Notes: generated by a model from the sequence alone, not told the origin. A stretch of 64,000 nucleotides of DNA from Hirudinaria manillensis (GCA_034509925.1 CM067538.1:5930778-5994777), one strand, 5' to 3'; positions 39,416 to 52,285 are shown, counted from the first letter of the stretch. A program made the numbers and translations.

Positions 39416-41906
39416 TCACTTAAGGTCAGACAAGAAGAGGATATAACCTGGCATCAAATCAACGGTGGGATTTCTAATAGACTTCCTTTGAAATTTCGGC
39501 ATTTCAAAGTCAACATTTGAACTCAGACTCGACAAAAAGACTCTGGCGAATTGATCGCCAATAACTTCTGAGACCATTGGCAAGTTGAACCCGGATTTTC
39601 TCAGGATCAGGTTCAATTTGACGGGCTTCAATAGCAGCGCAAGATTATCTGAAGTTAGATAGGCGCTGGAAATCATTGCGCACGAGAAAGTAGTGGTCAA
39701 AGTTTTTTTCGGTGCATATCCTGGCTGACTAAGTACTTCCAGAGTACCTTCGATGTACGTGTAAATTCCAGTATTTGTTATGTAAGCACTCGGAATACTT
39801 GGGGAGTAGAAATCCATTCTGAATGGTCCCTCTACTTTTACCCAGTTGAGGAAAAGAGTTGCAGCCGAGCCCTGATGATGATAAGAAATCTTAGTCGAGA
39901 AATTGGTAAAAAGTAATAATAATAAATCTCGGGTAATATTATTAATAAATCTAATCAAACTATTTGTGCAACATTAAAACCGATTAACAAAAAAAAAGTA
40001 ATATAAATATAAATTATAATAATTACCTCCGAAAGGTTCATCTCAAATGAAATATTTAATCCGTTCCTGTGTGACGTCATCAGGGCTTGGTTTAGGGCTT
40101 CCTCCGTGAAAGTCATCCCCAAAGTTTGGTACGGGGGTCCATCAGTCCCTGGGGTCTGGAGGGCAGTTGTAACTGTTATATAGTAATAGTTAAGAGCATT
40201 TTTCTGTTCTCACAACGAAAGTTTACCTTGCGTTTTTTCCTTTTCAGGAATTCAAAATTATTTCAGTTTTTTTATGTGTAAACATTTAAATATAAATAAA
40301 TAGCAATTAAATTAACCTCGACGTTGTTTTGAAATTCAACTTCTTCATAATGCAGTGGCACAAGCGTCTCCGTGTCCTTGAGTTAAACCAGGAAATCAAT
40401 TAATCCCTTAACCTTGGTATTGCCATCATGGTTGTTATATTAATACTAACAATTTGTATTAATAGTAACAAGTTGTGTCATAGTAAGGTATAATAGCAAG
40501 TTGAGTTAATATTAAGAATTTCAGGATAATTTAGAATTTGGATAGGAGGGATAAATCATTTCTAGACAATTTTTTAAAAATGCAAAATCGTTTTTAATTT
40601 AAATTCACCTTGTCTCCAGCATGAACGACTTCATCAGCTAAGATTGCAGGCTCCTTTGCCTAATTTTTGCAGATGGAAAGTGTTTATTATGGTTATTACG
40701 CAATAAACATAGAAGAAGGAAAAAGTTTTTGATCGAACCGTCATTTCAGTTTCTTTGACTCCGACTAGTTGAGGTTTTTCTCGGGTTACATACTTCCATT
40801 CCTGAATAAGTAATGATTATTATAATTATAATACAGTACCGCAATTATTATAACAAAAACAACAACAATAATAATAATAATAAGATCTGGCTATGTTAAT
40901 GGCAATGTTCAAATGATACCCATTTGTTTCCATCAAACTTTTTTATTTCTGATTCTGAAGTAATTGGTTCCGTTTCCTGAATTAAGTTGATTAATATTAT
41001 AATGAGGCATCACAATCATAAATTAACATTTTTTTATTATTCGATTAAAATTAATTAATCATTTGTTTAAACCGGTTTCTCATCCGAGTATCCAAAGGTT
41101 GATTCTTCGTATAAGTCAATCCATGCTTGGGGTGTACTTTGACTGACGTAATCCTGCAAAATCTTGTTGCCCACGTCGCAAAAGAAACTTTCAAATAATA
41201 CTTTAAATTCGTCCTTACTTTTACTGCCAAATTAAAAAACAAAATAGAATCTCAGTGAACAGTATTTGTCTAAAACGAGAGTGGGCTGGAGTTATGACAG
41301 GTAGGGTGGGACTTGACTGAACTTTTGAAGAGATGTTTAACGCCCCAGTCGCACGTTAGTTAAAGTTATGCAATTAACTTATTTTCACTTTAATCAACAA
41401 TTAATCTTAACATGGATTGATAGGAGGAGAAAATATTATATTTATATGAAAACGAAAAAAAGCTATTTTTACGAACAACTTGTAAAAGATGCCATTGAAT
41501 CGCAACTGGAAATGCAATCCCTTCATGAAAACATTACAAGATCCGACCTCGAAAGTCTTTCTGCCCAAGCGGTCTCTGTAAGTCATAGAAACTCTGACAT
41601 TAAACTTGGCCTGTACGTGGGCATGACCCTCTAGTGGTATGTTCGAGTAGCCATCACTTCCCCAAATCCCAAATTCTAAGTCGAACTTCAATATGAATCC
41701 ATTGATCCGTAAATCCAGACCTAAACCTGGCTTGGGGTTAAGAACAGGAGTAGGAATGAGGATGTCTATGATCTGGAAGTTATTATAATAAAAATAATAG
41801 TTTTCATATTATATGGCTTTTAATTAAATATTATAACAATAAATATCATTGTTATATCATATTTATCATTATTAATAATTATCTATGTTATAATATAATA
41901 AGGATG

Positions 41907-41944
<38 letters not shown>

Positions 41945-42453
41945 TATTATTATTATAATTATTAATAATTATTATTATAATAATTATAATAATAATTATT
42001 ATTATTATTATTATTATTCGATATTTTAATTTATTTGCAAGTGATTTTAATCTTGGTAGAAATTTAATTCGGTAATTACTCTATCAAACCTTTAGGCTTC
42101 TAGGCAAAAGATGTTCAGCATCAATTTCTCCAAAATCGATTTTTGCTGAATTAAAATTCAAATATTTAATTAATATTTAAATATAATTAAATGCAAATTT
42201 AAATTTATGAGTAAATTTAAATTTGAAATGCAAAAATTATTAAAATATTAAAAAAAAATTATTTGAAAAATATTTTAATAAAATTTAAATGCAAATTTAA
42301 ATGTATTAGGTTTACAATTTATCCTCCCTATCAAAAAAAAATAATATCAGTCACTAGACAACATTGTCGAAGAGAGAAACCTTCTGACACGTGGTTGGTC
42401 CACTTTGCCTGGAAGATGAGAAGGGCAAACACCAGCTTCCAGTTTGTTATCAT
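39416..42453 (-). CDS. BPI/LBP-family lipid-binding protein
   Basis: Ten minus-strand exons: 42453-42381, 42145-42090, 41772-41480, 41223-41073, 40976-40920, 40801-40739, 40659-40609, 40376-40317, 40155-40027 and 39871-39416, 462 aa. BPI/LBP proteins are secreted, made of two lipid-binding barrels, and bind lipopolysaccharide or lipids in innate immunity. Signal peptide MITNWKLVFALLIFQA; first barrel with GLGLDLRINGFILKFDLEFG, a pair of segments ending SCNVFMKGLHFQL (Cys1) and SFFCDVGNKILQDYV (Cys2), the disulfide position of the family; second barrel starts LGMTFTEEALNQALM and ends VDLMPGYILFLSDLK, like the C-terminal strand of BPI. Between barrels sit four phase-0 mini-exons of 57, 63, 51 and 60 nt, rich in Glu and Lys. 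The N-terminus before KIDFGEID is about 30 residues short of BPI, so an exon may be missing. Membership is clear; ligand unknown. Confidence 0.82.
41899..42017. repeat. AAT/ATT palindromic array in BPI/LBP intron 2
   Basis: A run of AAT triplets followed by ATT triplets and a mirrored repeat. It could form a long AT cruciform. Confidence 0.7.
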
Positions 42454-43374
42454 TTCACTTGCAATTCCTGATAAGGACGTCGTTGCAAATTTTGTCGTTT
42501 CAATTGTTTTGCAATTGTTTGTCATTAAAAATACTTCGATGATCTCAAAACATCGGCTAAAAGTAGAGGAAAATAGAAAGATTCAAAAGTGATTTCAACG
42601 TGTTTTTTTTTTAATTACGACGTATTGGTTTGAATCTGGAATGCAAGTTGCAATGAACATCAAAGAATGAAGTTTGTTTCGTAATTTCTGCATATCTTTC
42701 CAGTGTTTTGATGACTTTAAAGTTTTTTTAATTTCATTTGATGTAAATAAAGAACTTAAATAAATAATGATAATAATAATAATAATAATAACTTAATTTC
42801 AGAAGAAGAAAGAGTAGACAAATTATTTTTATAGTGCATTCGTTTTAGACAGAGTTGAAGTGGATTCAATCATGAAGATTTTACCTTTCAATAGTACGTT
42901 TCCAGCCGATAATGCGTTCATTTTAGTCCAAATGATGAGATAAATTTAAAATAATAATAAACTTTAAAATTAAATCTAAGTAAATCCTGCAATTGCCTTA
43001 TGAATATTTCCTACAATATCGAGTAATTCAAGGAGAACGTGAACATTTTTTTTTTACATAGTTTTCTTGCGGCGATGTGAAATCAATAATTGTTTAAAGT
43101 TGAACCACCTTTTACTAATTTAAGCTGAACTTTCCTGCCACAGCCTGCAATTTGATTGCATTTCAGTGATTCATGTCGTTCACTGGTGCAACAGATGGAG
43201 TCTGAAGATAGTTTGCTCACTGTTTTAAGAAATTTCGATCAACATCAGTACTAATTGGTACATTGATACTGGCCATCAGTACAGGAAGGAAGACATTGTC
43301 GAATTTGTTGTCCTTTTTTTGGTTGAGGATACATCTTTGATGAATTCATTGACCATTTGACAAATTAATAGCTT

Positions 43375-43409
<35 letters not shown>

Positions 43410-43669
43410 CAATGAGTGCAATCTTTTAATTGGCTTAGGAGTAAGGTATTTGCTGAAACTTCATAAACCCTGTTTGCTTTTTAAGTATTTTATTTCTTTA
43501 TTCATTTTATTATTATTATTATTATTAACAATTATTATTATTATTAAATTACCGATTTAATATTTGGGTCATATCATTATTATTGAATACCAGCATTTTT
43601 TAATTTTAAATGTTTTCAAATACCGCCCAAGACAAAGTACGAAGAAGGCGAGTTGTTAATTCAGCAAGG
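42454..43669. other. Intergenic spacer between BPI/LBP and SapB gene 1
   Basis: AT-rich with AAT/ATT runs at about 42763-42790, 43376-43410 and 43508-43550. No gene recognised. The minus-strand upstream region of the BPI/LBP gene starts here. Confidence 0.6.
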
Positions 43670-43802
43670 TTTATTGCAATCCTTGCAAAAAAAAATAATA
43701 ATTTTAAAACTATGCACTAATAGTTTTAAAAATTATTATTTAATTAATTATTTATTTATTATTGCTTGTCTTCCTCCAGCAATAGGAATCGATGCCAGAA
43801 GT

Positions 43803-46800
43803 TTAGGCACAGGCTCCAGCGATTTGGCAGATCTCTTCGGGTTTAAGTTCATCGGTGAATGCGTCAACCAAGCGCTTCAATTTGTAGTCGACTAGCCTTC
43901 TGCACTTGGATTTGAAGAAGTGGAGGTGGTCGCAGACGTTGTCCAGGACTTGGATGATGTGGCTCTGCGAAAAGGATACAATAGTTTGTCAGGTGGACGG
44001 AGAGAGATAATGATATGATATCATCACTTGCTGATAATAAATCTGGGTTATGTAAATGCTGGTCTATCGATGAGATAGATTTTTTCTTTTAAATCTCAAA
44101 ATGTAGGCATAATTTGAAGAGGAAAAATTAAGTATTAAAGGTTCTCTGTTCGAGTTGTTGTTCATTATAAAAGATAACAAATTTATTCAACGAAATAATT
44201 AATAAATAAATAATTATAATAAATAATTATAACCAAAACCAACCTCGGTCTTCTTTCCGTCGATGTGTTTTTCGATGGTCCTGACGATGCTCTTGCAAGA
44301 GGTGCACTTCATATCGAAGTTCTGAGCTGGCACTTCGGATTCCTCCTCCTCAACTTCTTCTACTTCTTCCACCTCTTCCACCTCTTCCATGACGTGAACG
44401 TCGTTGGTCTTCAACTGACAGGATCCCAGCCTGGCGCACAGCTTGTCAATGCTCTGTAAATGTCGGTCAATTTTCAATTTTTATCGAATTGTTTGCCGAT
44501 TTTCTGTAATGCTGAATTGTCAAACATAGTCCGAGAAATTGTGATTATTAGAAATTATCGGGATATATAGAATTTAAATTAAAGTAAATTCAGATTTTAA
44601 AGAATAAAATTATAAGAGAATCTATAATTTCTTTCTATGAAGATATATGGACAATTTACGCTGATTAATAATTACTTTGTCAGATCCAATAAGCGATATA
44701 ATCATCCAATTAAAAAAATGAATTATTGCAATTTAATATATCCTGAAAATATCGGGACGACAAACAAGCTACTCACCAATCCGCTCAACAAAGGTTTGAA
44801 TGCGTCCTGAGACATGGAGAGCATGTTATCGCACTGAAATTTACAATTAATTAATTATTTAATCCGTTAACCTTAAAATTACTCAAAAGCACGACTTATT
44901 TATCTTGGGTCTTTTCTAATTAATTAATTCAGTTGATTTCCAATTATTTATTATTAAATTTTAAAATATTTATTATTAAATTTAATTGACTGATAATCAG
45001 TCTTACTAATGGCGTTTTATTAATATATATATAATTACTAATCGATTTAGAGTCAATTGGTGTAGACTTTACTAACTCTTTCTGCATCCTTTCCAAAGAA
45101 TGGGCAAAGGTGCTTAATGGCGGAATTGATAATGTTATACTGGAAAGAAAAAGAAATGAATTTTTAATTTAAAATTTAATTAAAATGTTAAAAGATTTAT
45201 TTATTATACGATAGTAATTATAATGGTTATTATGTAATTTAGCCACTGAAACGCCTAGCCACCTAGCGGGATATAAAATCCCCTCTGAACAACTGATTTT
45301 ACATTAATTTTTGCTGTATTTGCTTCGATAAGGACAATTATTATTAAAATTTTTTTTTTTAAATTTACGTTCTTTTATCAATCTAAATAATATCACGATT
45401 ATTATAAGAAATAATAATTATTAAAAAATGATTAAATTGTTAATTTAATTTTTAATTACAAATAAATCATTAATTTAACTCATCCTGGGAATTATTATTT
45501 TCTTATAATAAACCTTAAAATGAGGCAAAAGCACGTCTTAGTTATCTTTGATCTTTTTTTTATATTTTCTAATTTATGCTTATATTGCATAATCAATTTA
45601 TTAATTTATTTTAATATATTAATTTATTATTTAATATATTAATATTTTTAATATATTAATTTATTATTTTGTTCAAAGTCATTCAAACCTGAACTTCTTC
45701 ATCGAGCAAAGTATCGATGATTGCTTTACTGATCACCCTGCATTCTTCACACTCCAAGGACTGAAATAATTTAATATATTATTTAATTAATTATTCAATT
45801 TATTATTTAATTAATAATTCAATTTATAATTTAATATATTATTCAATTTATTATTTTTTAACTTGATAAATATAATTTGGTTTGTCACTGAATTTAAAAT
45901 GATTTAATCAAATTGGTTAAATTATGGCTGTTAGAATTACATGAGATATAACTGTAAATTGCGATAAAGTTTACATAAAATATAGTAGAAGTAATAATTG
46001 TATTTTGGGAAATAAATGATGGAAAATAATACGATTAAATTTTAAATGCAATGAACAACTAACGTTGGAAGACAACAGAAGAACAACGTTGCTGAGTGTC
46101 TCCTTCCTTTCTTCAGACATCTTGGATTTAAAGATGGCGGTGCAAATCATGTTTGGGCTCTGCAAATCATTTGATAATCCATTGGTTGCGAATAATTATT
46201 GTCTAAATAATGTTAATGTAATAGTATTTCTTCTAGCGGAACATTTTTAAATTCTTAAATAAAAAATTTATTCAAATATATATTATACTTAATGACAAAG
46301 CAATTACAAATTGGAGATGCGAATAATGGAAATATTTTTTATATTTCTTTACGAATAAAATATGATAATATTATGATGAAAATGAAAATAATTTTTGGAT
46401 TCTTACAATTTCATCTTCCACCTTCTTGAAAATTCCAGGGACAACGGCGTTAACAGCCAACTTGCACTGCAAGAATTTGAAGATAATTAAATAATTTAAT
46501 TATAAATTAATGAAAATAAAAAATTAATCTCATAGTACGGGTATCGTTATCATGAATTATTTAAACATTAAAGTTGTATTTAGTAGCACAATTGTCTTTA
46601 AATAAAATACAAGCTTTCCATAAAATGAAAACTTAAATTACATAATATTAACAAAATATTTAACATTTATTCTTATAAAATTAAAACATTTATTATTATT
46701 ATTATAAAAATAACGTTACCATCATTATGTTAGGTTTATGATATAAATATGAAAATTATAAAGACAATAATATATATGTTTGTGTATATGTTATTTTTAA

Positions 46801-47731
46801 TAATAATAATAATAATTTATTTAATAATTAAAATATTATTTAAATAAATAAATAATTAATTACGGTTTCCTGGCCAATGAAGATTTCGTCGCAGACATTT
46901 TGATTCAGGAAGTCAATGATCTTTTGCTGTTGATTATTAATAACTTGTTATAAATTAATTATTTTTTATATTCAATAATTACAAAAATTAATGTATTAAA
47001 TAATATACATTTTGGTAAATAATATTTATGAATTAATTATTTTTGCCGTAAAATTTCATAAATTCAAATAGATATTCAGGTCAATTTATCAAAATATCAA
47101 ATTCGTGATGGTTTAAATTAATCAAAAGTAGGATTTGAACTCAGACCTCTTCGGTCTCTTTGAAAGAATTCATGATCGATGAAACAAAATCTTCGCACAT
47201 ATGTTCAATTGCATCGGGCTGTTGTTTAAAAATGAGTTATATTTAATAGTAATAATAATAATAATAGTAATATTTATTACTAAAAAACCATTTATGAATA
47301 AATATATCAAATATACAAATTATTATTTTTATTATTATTTTTAAGAAAACATAACATTAATAATACCTATAATATTAATTGATAATGTACCAATAATTTG
47401 TGACATTTAATAATAAAATATCCATGAAAACAATGAAAAATATAACTTTAATCTTACTTTTTGTGCGCTGGAAAAGCTGCCCAACAATGCGACACCTGAA
47501 AACAGAAGGCAAATTTAGAGACATTGATTTAATGAATTCTAAAATTCTAATTTAAAAAAAATCGTTTTTGCGCTAATTTAATTTTTTGCACGAAATATAA
47601 TAAAACAATATTAGTTGCAATTCAACATAATTTAATGCCAAATACGATTTAAAAAATATTTACTATATTATTACTTATATTATAAATAAAAACTCACAGC
47701 TGAGAAGGAAAGCAACCCTGATGAATGCCAT
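43803..47731 (-). CDS. Secreted SapB-repeat protein 1 (three SapB, no SapA)
   Basis: Eleven minus-strand exons: 47731-47698, 47495-47458, 47218-47147, 46926-46864, 46466-46407, 46159-46064, 45760-45689, 45139-45077, 44833-44777, 44453-44244 and 43964-43803, 308 aa. Signal peptide MAFIRVAFLLSC. Three saposin-B domains; in the first, C1 and C6 are both missing (EHMCEDFV, NMICTAIFKS), leaving four Cys. SapB2 runs CEEC to LCARLGSC and SapB3 CTSC to ICQIAGAC. A (GluGluVal)n spacer, VEEVEEVEEVEEEE, separates SapB2 and SapB3. There are no SapA end domains, so it is not a classical prosaposin. By family it should be secreted or lysosomal and lipid-binding; it could be surfactant-like or membrane-active, but this is not shown. 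TATA box at 47796-47803; TTTATT (AATAAA on this strand) at 43670. Confidence 0.87.
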
Positions 47732-47795
47732 GGTCCTTGATTGAAACCCTGATTGAACAGTTGATTGAAGCACAACTACCTAGTTAAATGTCTCG

Positions 47796-47803
47796 TTTAT
47801 ATA
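47796..47803 (-). promoter_or_regulatory. TATA box of SapB gene 1
   Basis: TATATAAA on the minus strand, 65 bp before the start codon at 47731. Confidence 0.6.
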
Positions 47804-49266
47804 CACTTTAGAAGATCATATGATACGCTATACCAATAGGTGATATGCTAATCACTCTAGGGCGGATTAGAACCTCACTTCAAATGAGCTAATTAGTAAA
47901 AATGGTTAACATTAATATTAATTAAATTTTAATTAGTTGAGCAAAATGTCCAGACAGATGGACGGACACCCTGTTCTATGTATGTCTTTTATGGATTGAC
48001 ACTTTCAAAATGTGTCAGGATTTGGTTGAATATTTCCCGTTACTTTTGCTTGAGTTGAAAGCATTCTCTGAATTAAAATTTAAAAAAATACTATATCATG
48101 CCATTGATATGTTTATATTTATCATTATTATTATTATTATTATTAACATTGTATAATATTTCTGGTAGTTATTTATAAAATTTGCGATATATTTGAAATA
48201 CATATTTGCAGTATATGATATTAGCCTAATTGGCTTCTCTGAGTATCCTTATCATAATGTGATAGAGGTGGTGTGATGTATAAGGTGATAGGGTAATTTG
48301 TGCCGGTCACGAGTTCAGAATGTATTTTTAATCTTAAAGTTTATTTATTAGTACTTTATTTACTGACTAATTACCCAGAAAACTTTTAAAATATCTTAAA
48401 TATTTTGAATGTTCAAAATAATTTCCACATAATTAAAAAAAAATTTAATTTCCTCTTCGTAGACACTTCCCAGTGCTAATTTGCATATCGTCCACTTGTG
48501 ATGTGCCCATGTTTGTATTCTGCCAAGGCATTCAATATTGCTTCATTGATTTTCATTATCTTTGTTTATATAGCATCAATATTATTTTCAATTTCCAATA
48601 TTATTTTCAGCTATTCCAATTAGAATTCTAATATATTAATATATTTTTATAAATATATATTTTCCAAATTTCCAAATCCTCTGACTCCTTATAATTTATT
48701 ACTGAATGTAAATCATCGTAAGAGTCACAATATTTATAACTAGTATAACTTATTGAACGTGTCATATATTACGATTGCAATATAATTTGCAATATTGTAA
48801 TATAATTTTTAATATATTTACGATATAATTTGCATTTATTAAGAAAGCAAACACAGAGAAGTATGTCACGAGAAGTAAACATTTATTAATTGGCCAAGCA
48901 TTAATCACAAATCATCTTGTAACGATGTTTTTCAATAGACCTTTTTTGGAACTTTATAAGAAGTTTTATGGGATCACTGACATTATAAAGTTTTCTTTTA
49001 AAATCAATTTAAACTTAATTAATTAATTAATTAAAGAAGTAATTTTAACATTTAATCTAAAAATCAAGTTTTAAAGGAATTTTTACAAATTTAATTTTAG
49101 TAGAATCTCCCTAATTTGTGCCATAATATCGGCACAAAAAAAAGTAATTTTTTTTTATTTAATTTTTATTCCATAATATTTAAATATTAATTCTTTTTTA
49201 GTTAAACCCCTTCCCCCCAAGTATAAGACAAACATTTTTAGATTTAGATTTCAAAGCAGACAGTCA
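47804..49266. other. Intergenic spacer between SapB genes 1 and 2
   Basis: AT-rich, ATT run at about 48124-48145. No gene recognised. The polyadenylation signal of the next gene (TTTATT at 49267) marks its right boundary. Confidence 0.6.
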
Positions 49267-49394
49267 TTTATTTTTGAGAAATTTATTTCAAATATTTCTC
49301 GACGAGAACGAAATAAATATTTTAAGCCAAAGACTTAAAATGTCTTCAAATGTCACATGTGACGTTCTCTTCCTCTGCTCATTCGTCTGGTCAT

Positions 49395-49761
49395 TTAAGC
49401 GCACATCTCGAATGTCTGACAGACTTGTTCTGGTGTCATCTCCTTCTCAATGAAGAGTTCGAGGGACTTCTTGAGGTAATTGTCAACGAGGAAGTGGCAC
49501 TTGGACTTGAAGAAGGGGACACGGTTGCAGATTTTGTCCATCTTTGCGACGACCTTGTCCTGTAACATTGTTTGTTTATTATTCGTTTAATTATTATTAT
49601 TATTATTTATTGTTTATTATTATCATTGCTTTAATAGAAGAATCGTCGTTACTGATTGTTAAAGTACAATCATTTTATCAATATGCTATGTTATTTATTT
49701 ATTGATTTATTTTCAAGTCATTAAATTGTTTATATTGTACTATTATTATACATTTACATTA

Positions 49762-49806
<45 letters not shown>

Positions 49807-51351
49807 CATTATTTATTTATTCGTAATTCTTGCTCACCTCGGTCTTATGGACATCGACGAGCTTGGAAACGATCTTGGCGACGAATTTGCAAATTGGGCA
49901 TTCCATGGCAAAACCGTTTTCGATCTCCTCAGAGTTGATTCCATTCTCAGAAGCCTTGCAGATGTTGAGCTTACGGCAGATGAGTTTGGGTTGCTAGATT
50001 GAAATAATATTACAAATTAATTTTAATGTTTTCTGGCAGATTATAATAATATTCAGATTCGTAAGAGATTCATAAAATGCGGAATCGTTCAGAATATAAA
50101 GTTATTTGAAAATTATTTTAAGAAATTAAATTAAACATTAATATAATTGGTCAATTAATTAATTTATTAATCATAAATTAAAAACTAACGAGACTAGTGG
50201 ACAAGTTCTTCAGCACATCGAGGTTCTTTATCGAGTCAACCAATTCGGAGCACTGAATTGAGAAAATTTTCCATTTTAATATTTAAATATACCATGTTTA
50301 AATACATAATACCAAATAATACCATTAAATACCATGTTTAAATATGATATATAAATACACCATAATGACTGTAATAATTGCTTTATAATTAATTAATTTT
50401 TAATAAATCATTATTTTCATATCAATAAATTCCATTTTTCAAAGAAAAGTTAAGAAAATGAATATTCAAAAACTGACATCAGAAACTTTTTCGGTCTCGA
50501 ACAAACTGCAAAAAGTCTTGTTCAGATAGTTGACAATTTCAGTCTGTTAATTAAGAAAAATGGAGGCGTATAAATAAAAATAAAGTTATTTCACTGGATT
50601 ACATTGCATTTTAATAATAATAATAATTATTATTATTATAATTATTAATTTTTATTTAGTAACTTAATTCCAACCTCGACATCGTCTTGGCCGAGCAAGT
50701 CAAGGAGAGTCTCGCCGAGCAACTCGCATCCTTCGCAGAGAAGTCCGTTACTCTGGAAAATAAATAAAATATTAATAAATAAACAATTTATTATTATAAT
50801 ATTTTAATTAATTAATAATAATAATAATCATTAGAATTGCTACCGAAGACAAAGCAGAAATTATAAAAATAATTAAACTCGTACAAGATACAAGTCAAAC
50901 AAAATTAAATATCAGTGAATAATTTAGTCTATCAGCGCATGAATAAGTCATGAGGTCTTACCACTTCAACGGTGACCTGGTCGGCGAAGACGCCCAGAGA
51001 AGCGATGCCTTTATGCAAATGAGGTGAGATTTTAATGACACATTGAATAAATTACCTATGCTAATCAAATACTTTTTTACTGAAGAAATAATGAATGTAT
51101 TTGCTGAATTGAATGCTAAGTTGAAAAAAAGGTTACCTTTCAAAGCTCATAAACATATATTATTCTAAATATGCCTTTAATATACTTTATTCTTTATATT
51201 TTAAAATTAAATTACAGAATTATAGAGCCTGAATTTCATTAAATAAAAACAGCTTAACTTAAATTTTTACTTTAGAATGGATTAAAAATAATTATAAAAT
51301 TCTCAAAAACAACTTACAGCTAAGCAGGAAAGCAACCTTAAGGAACTCCAT
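49395..51351 (-). CDS. Secreted SapB-repeat protein 2 (two SapB, no SapA)
   Basis: Seven minus-strand exons: 51351-51318, 51008-50962, 50752-50675, 50543-50478, 50252-50190, 49993-49838 and 49559-49395, 202 aa. Signal peptide MEFLKVAFLLSC, matching MAFIRVAFLLSC of the neighbour. SapB1 (LLCEGCELLG ... LICRKLNIC) and SapB2 (MECPICKFVAKIV ... VCQTFEMCA) keep all six Cys. SapB2 has the motif FFKSKC also found in SapB3 of the neighbour at 43803-47731 (FFKSKCRRLVD), so these two domains share recent ancestry. Secretion and lipid binding are inferred from the family. TATA box at 51409-51416; TTTATT at 49267 as the likely polyadenylation signal. All joins keep frame. Confidence 0.9.
49759..49810. repeat. 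ATT microsatellite in the last intron of SapB gene 2
   Basis: About 15 ATT units between the two 3' exons. The Tyr-rich ORF across it is an artefact. Confidence 0.9.
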
Positions 51352-51408
51352 GACTCCGAGAAGATTCTGAGATGCCGTGAACTGATAAAATCTTGATAAG
51401 TCAGTGAC

Positions 51409-51416
51409 TATTTATA
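51409..51416 (-). promoter_or_regulatory. TATA box of SapB gene 2
   Basis: TATAAATA on the minus strand, 58 bp before the start codon at 51351; the same word as in gene A. Confidence 0.6.
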
Positions 51417-52285
51417 GTCTCTGCATCACCTGTGAATTCATCTGTAGATCATGTGATTGACATTTCAATTAGTTGGTATCAATATTTTGATATATCGAAC
51501 GATTGGGCACCAACCTATAGAGACTTGAGTGCACCTAAGTCTTGAGTGTATTTGGCTAATTTATTTCGAATGATTTTCTTGAAAGAGTCCTTCAATCTCT
51601 AGGTGTATAGCAAAGACAAATTAATGAAAAACACAGACACATTCTCGAGGGATTTTTTTTATATTTTCATCTAAGAATATTTTTAAAATGTCTGGAATCT
51701 ATTTATCATGAGTTTGATCAGGGTTTTATGCATATCACTCATATTGAGGCCCAGAAACATGGAGTCGGGCGGACCACATGGATTAGGGTTCTGGTTTTAA
51801 AGCGGTTTACATGATTTTTGATAAGCCATAATAGTCAGGGGGACAATCAGTTTGTGATGGACATTCAAATATTAACAGGACTCCCTTTTATCGAGGTTTA
51901 ATGGAGTCATTCCAAACTACGGATTCTCTACGTAAAATTAAGACCAAATTCATGTTGGAATAATTCTTATTCTATGGAATAACTAATATTGATTAAATCT
52001 ATTATTTTTCTCCAAATTTTAAGAATTAAACAAGTTTAACAATAAATTAACATGTTAATTAGCTAACCACTTTACCTCCCACGATTGAAAATGCAAAAAG
52101 AAACGGTCAGTGATATAACAATTCGCATTCAAAATGTTGTGTCAGGTTTCAGAGTTCAGCCCTTTTTTTAAATGTTTGAACTTCCTTTTGATTTGTTGTA
52201 AGGGTTAGGGTTAGGCTTAGGGTTGGGGTTGGGGTTGGGGTGTATCTCTAAGAAATTCGTGAAACAATTACTTTTGCAAAAGCCT
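51417..52285. other. Intergenic spacer with telomere-like repeats
   Basis: No gene recognised. Contains the interstitial TTAGGG/GGGGTT tract at 52199-52240. TTTATT at 52286 is the likely polyadenylation signal of the next gene. Confidence 0.6.
52199..52240 (+). repeat. Interstitial telomere-like tract
   Basis: GTTAGGGTTAGGCTTAGGG then three GGTTGGG-type units, in TTAGGG-related phase. A shorter tract, AGGGTTAGGGTTAGGG, lies at 60183-60198. Such tracts usually mark repaired breaks or telomerase action. Confidence 0.65.

Noticed and set aside
49702..49938. 78-aa ORF with a poly-Tyr run
   Set aside because: ATT microsatellite plus antisense of the SapB gene 2 exon.
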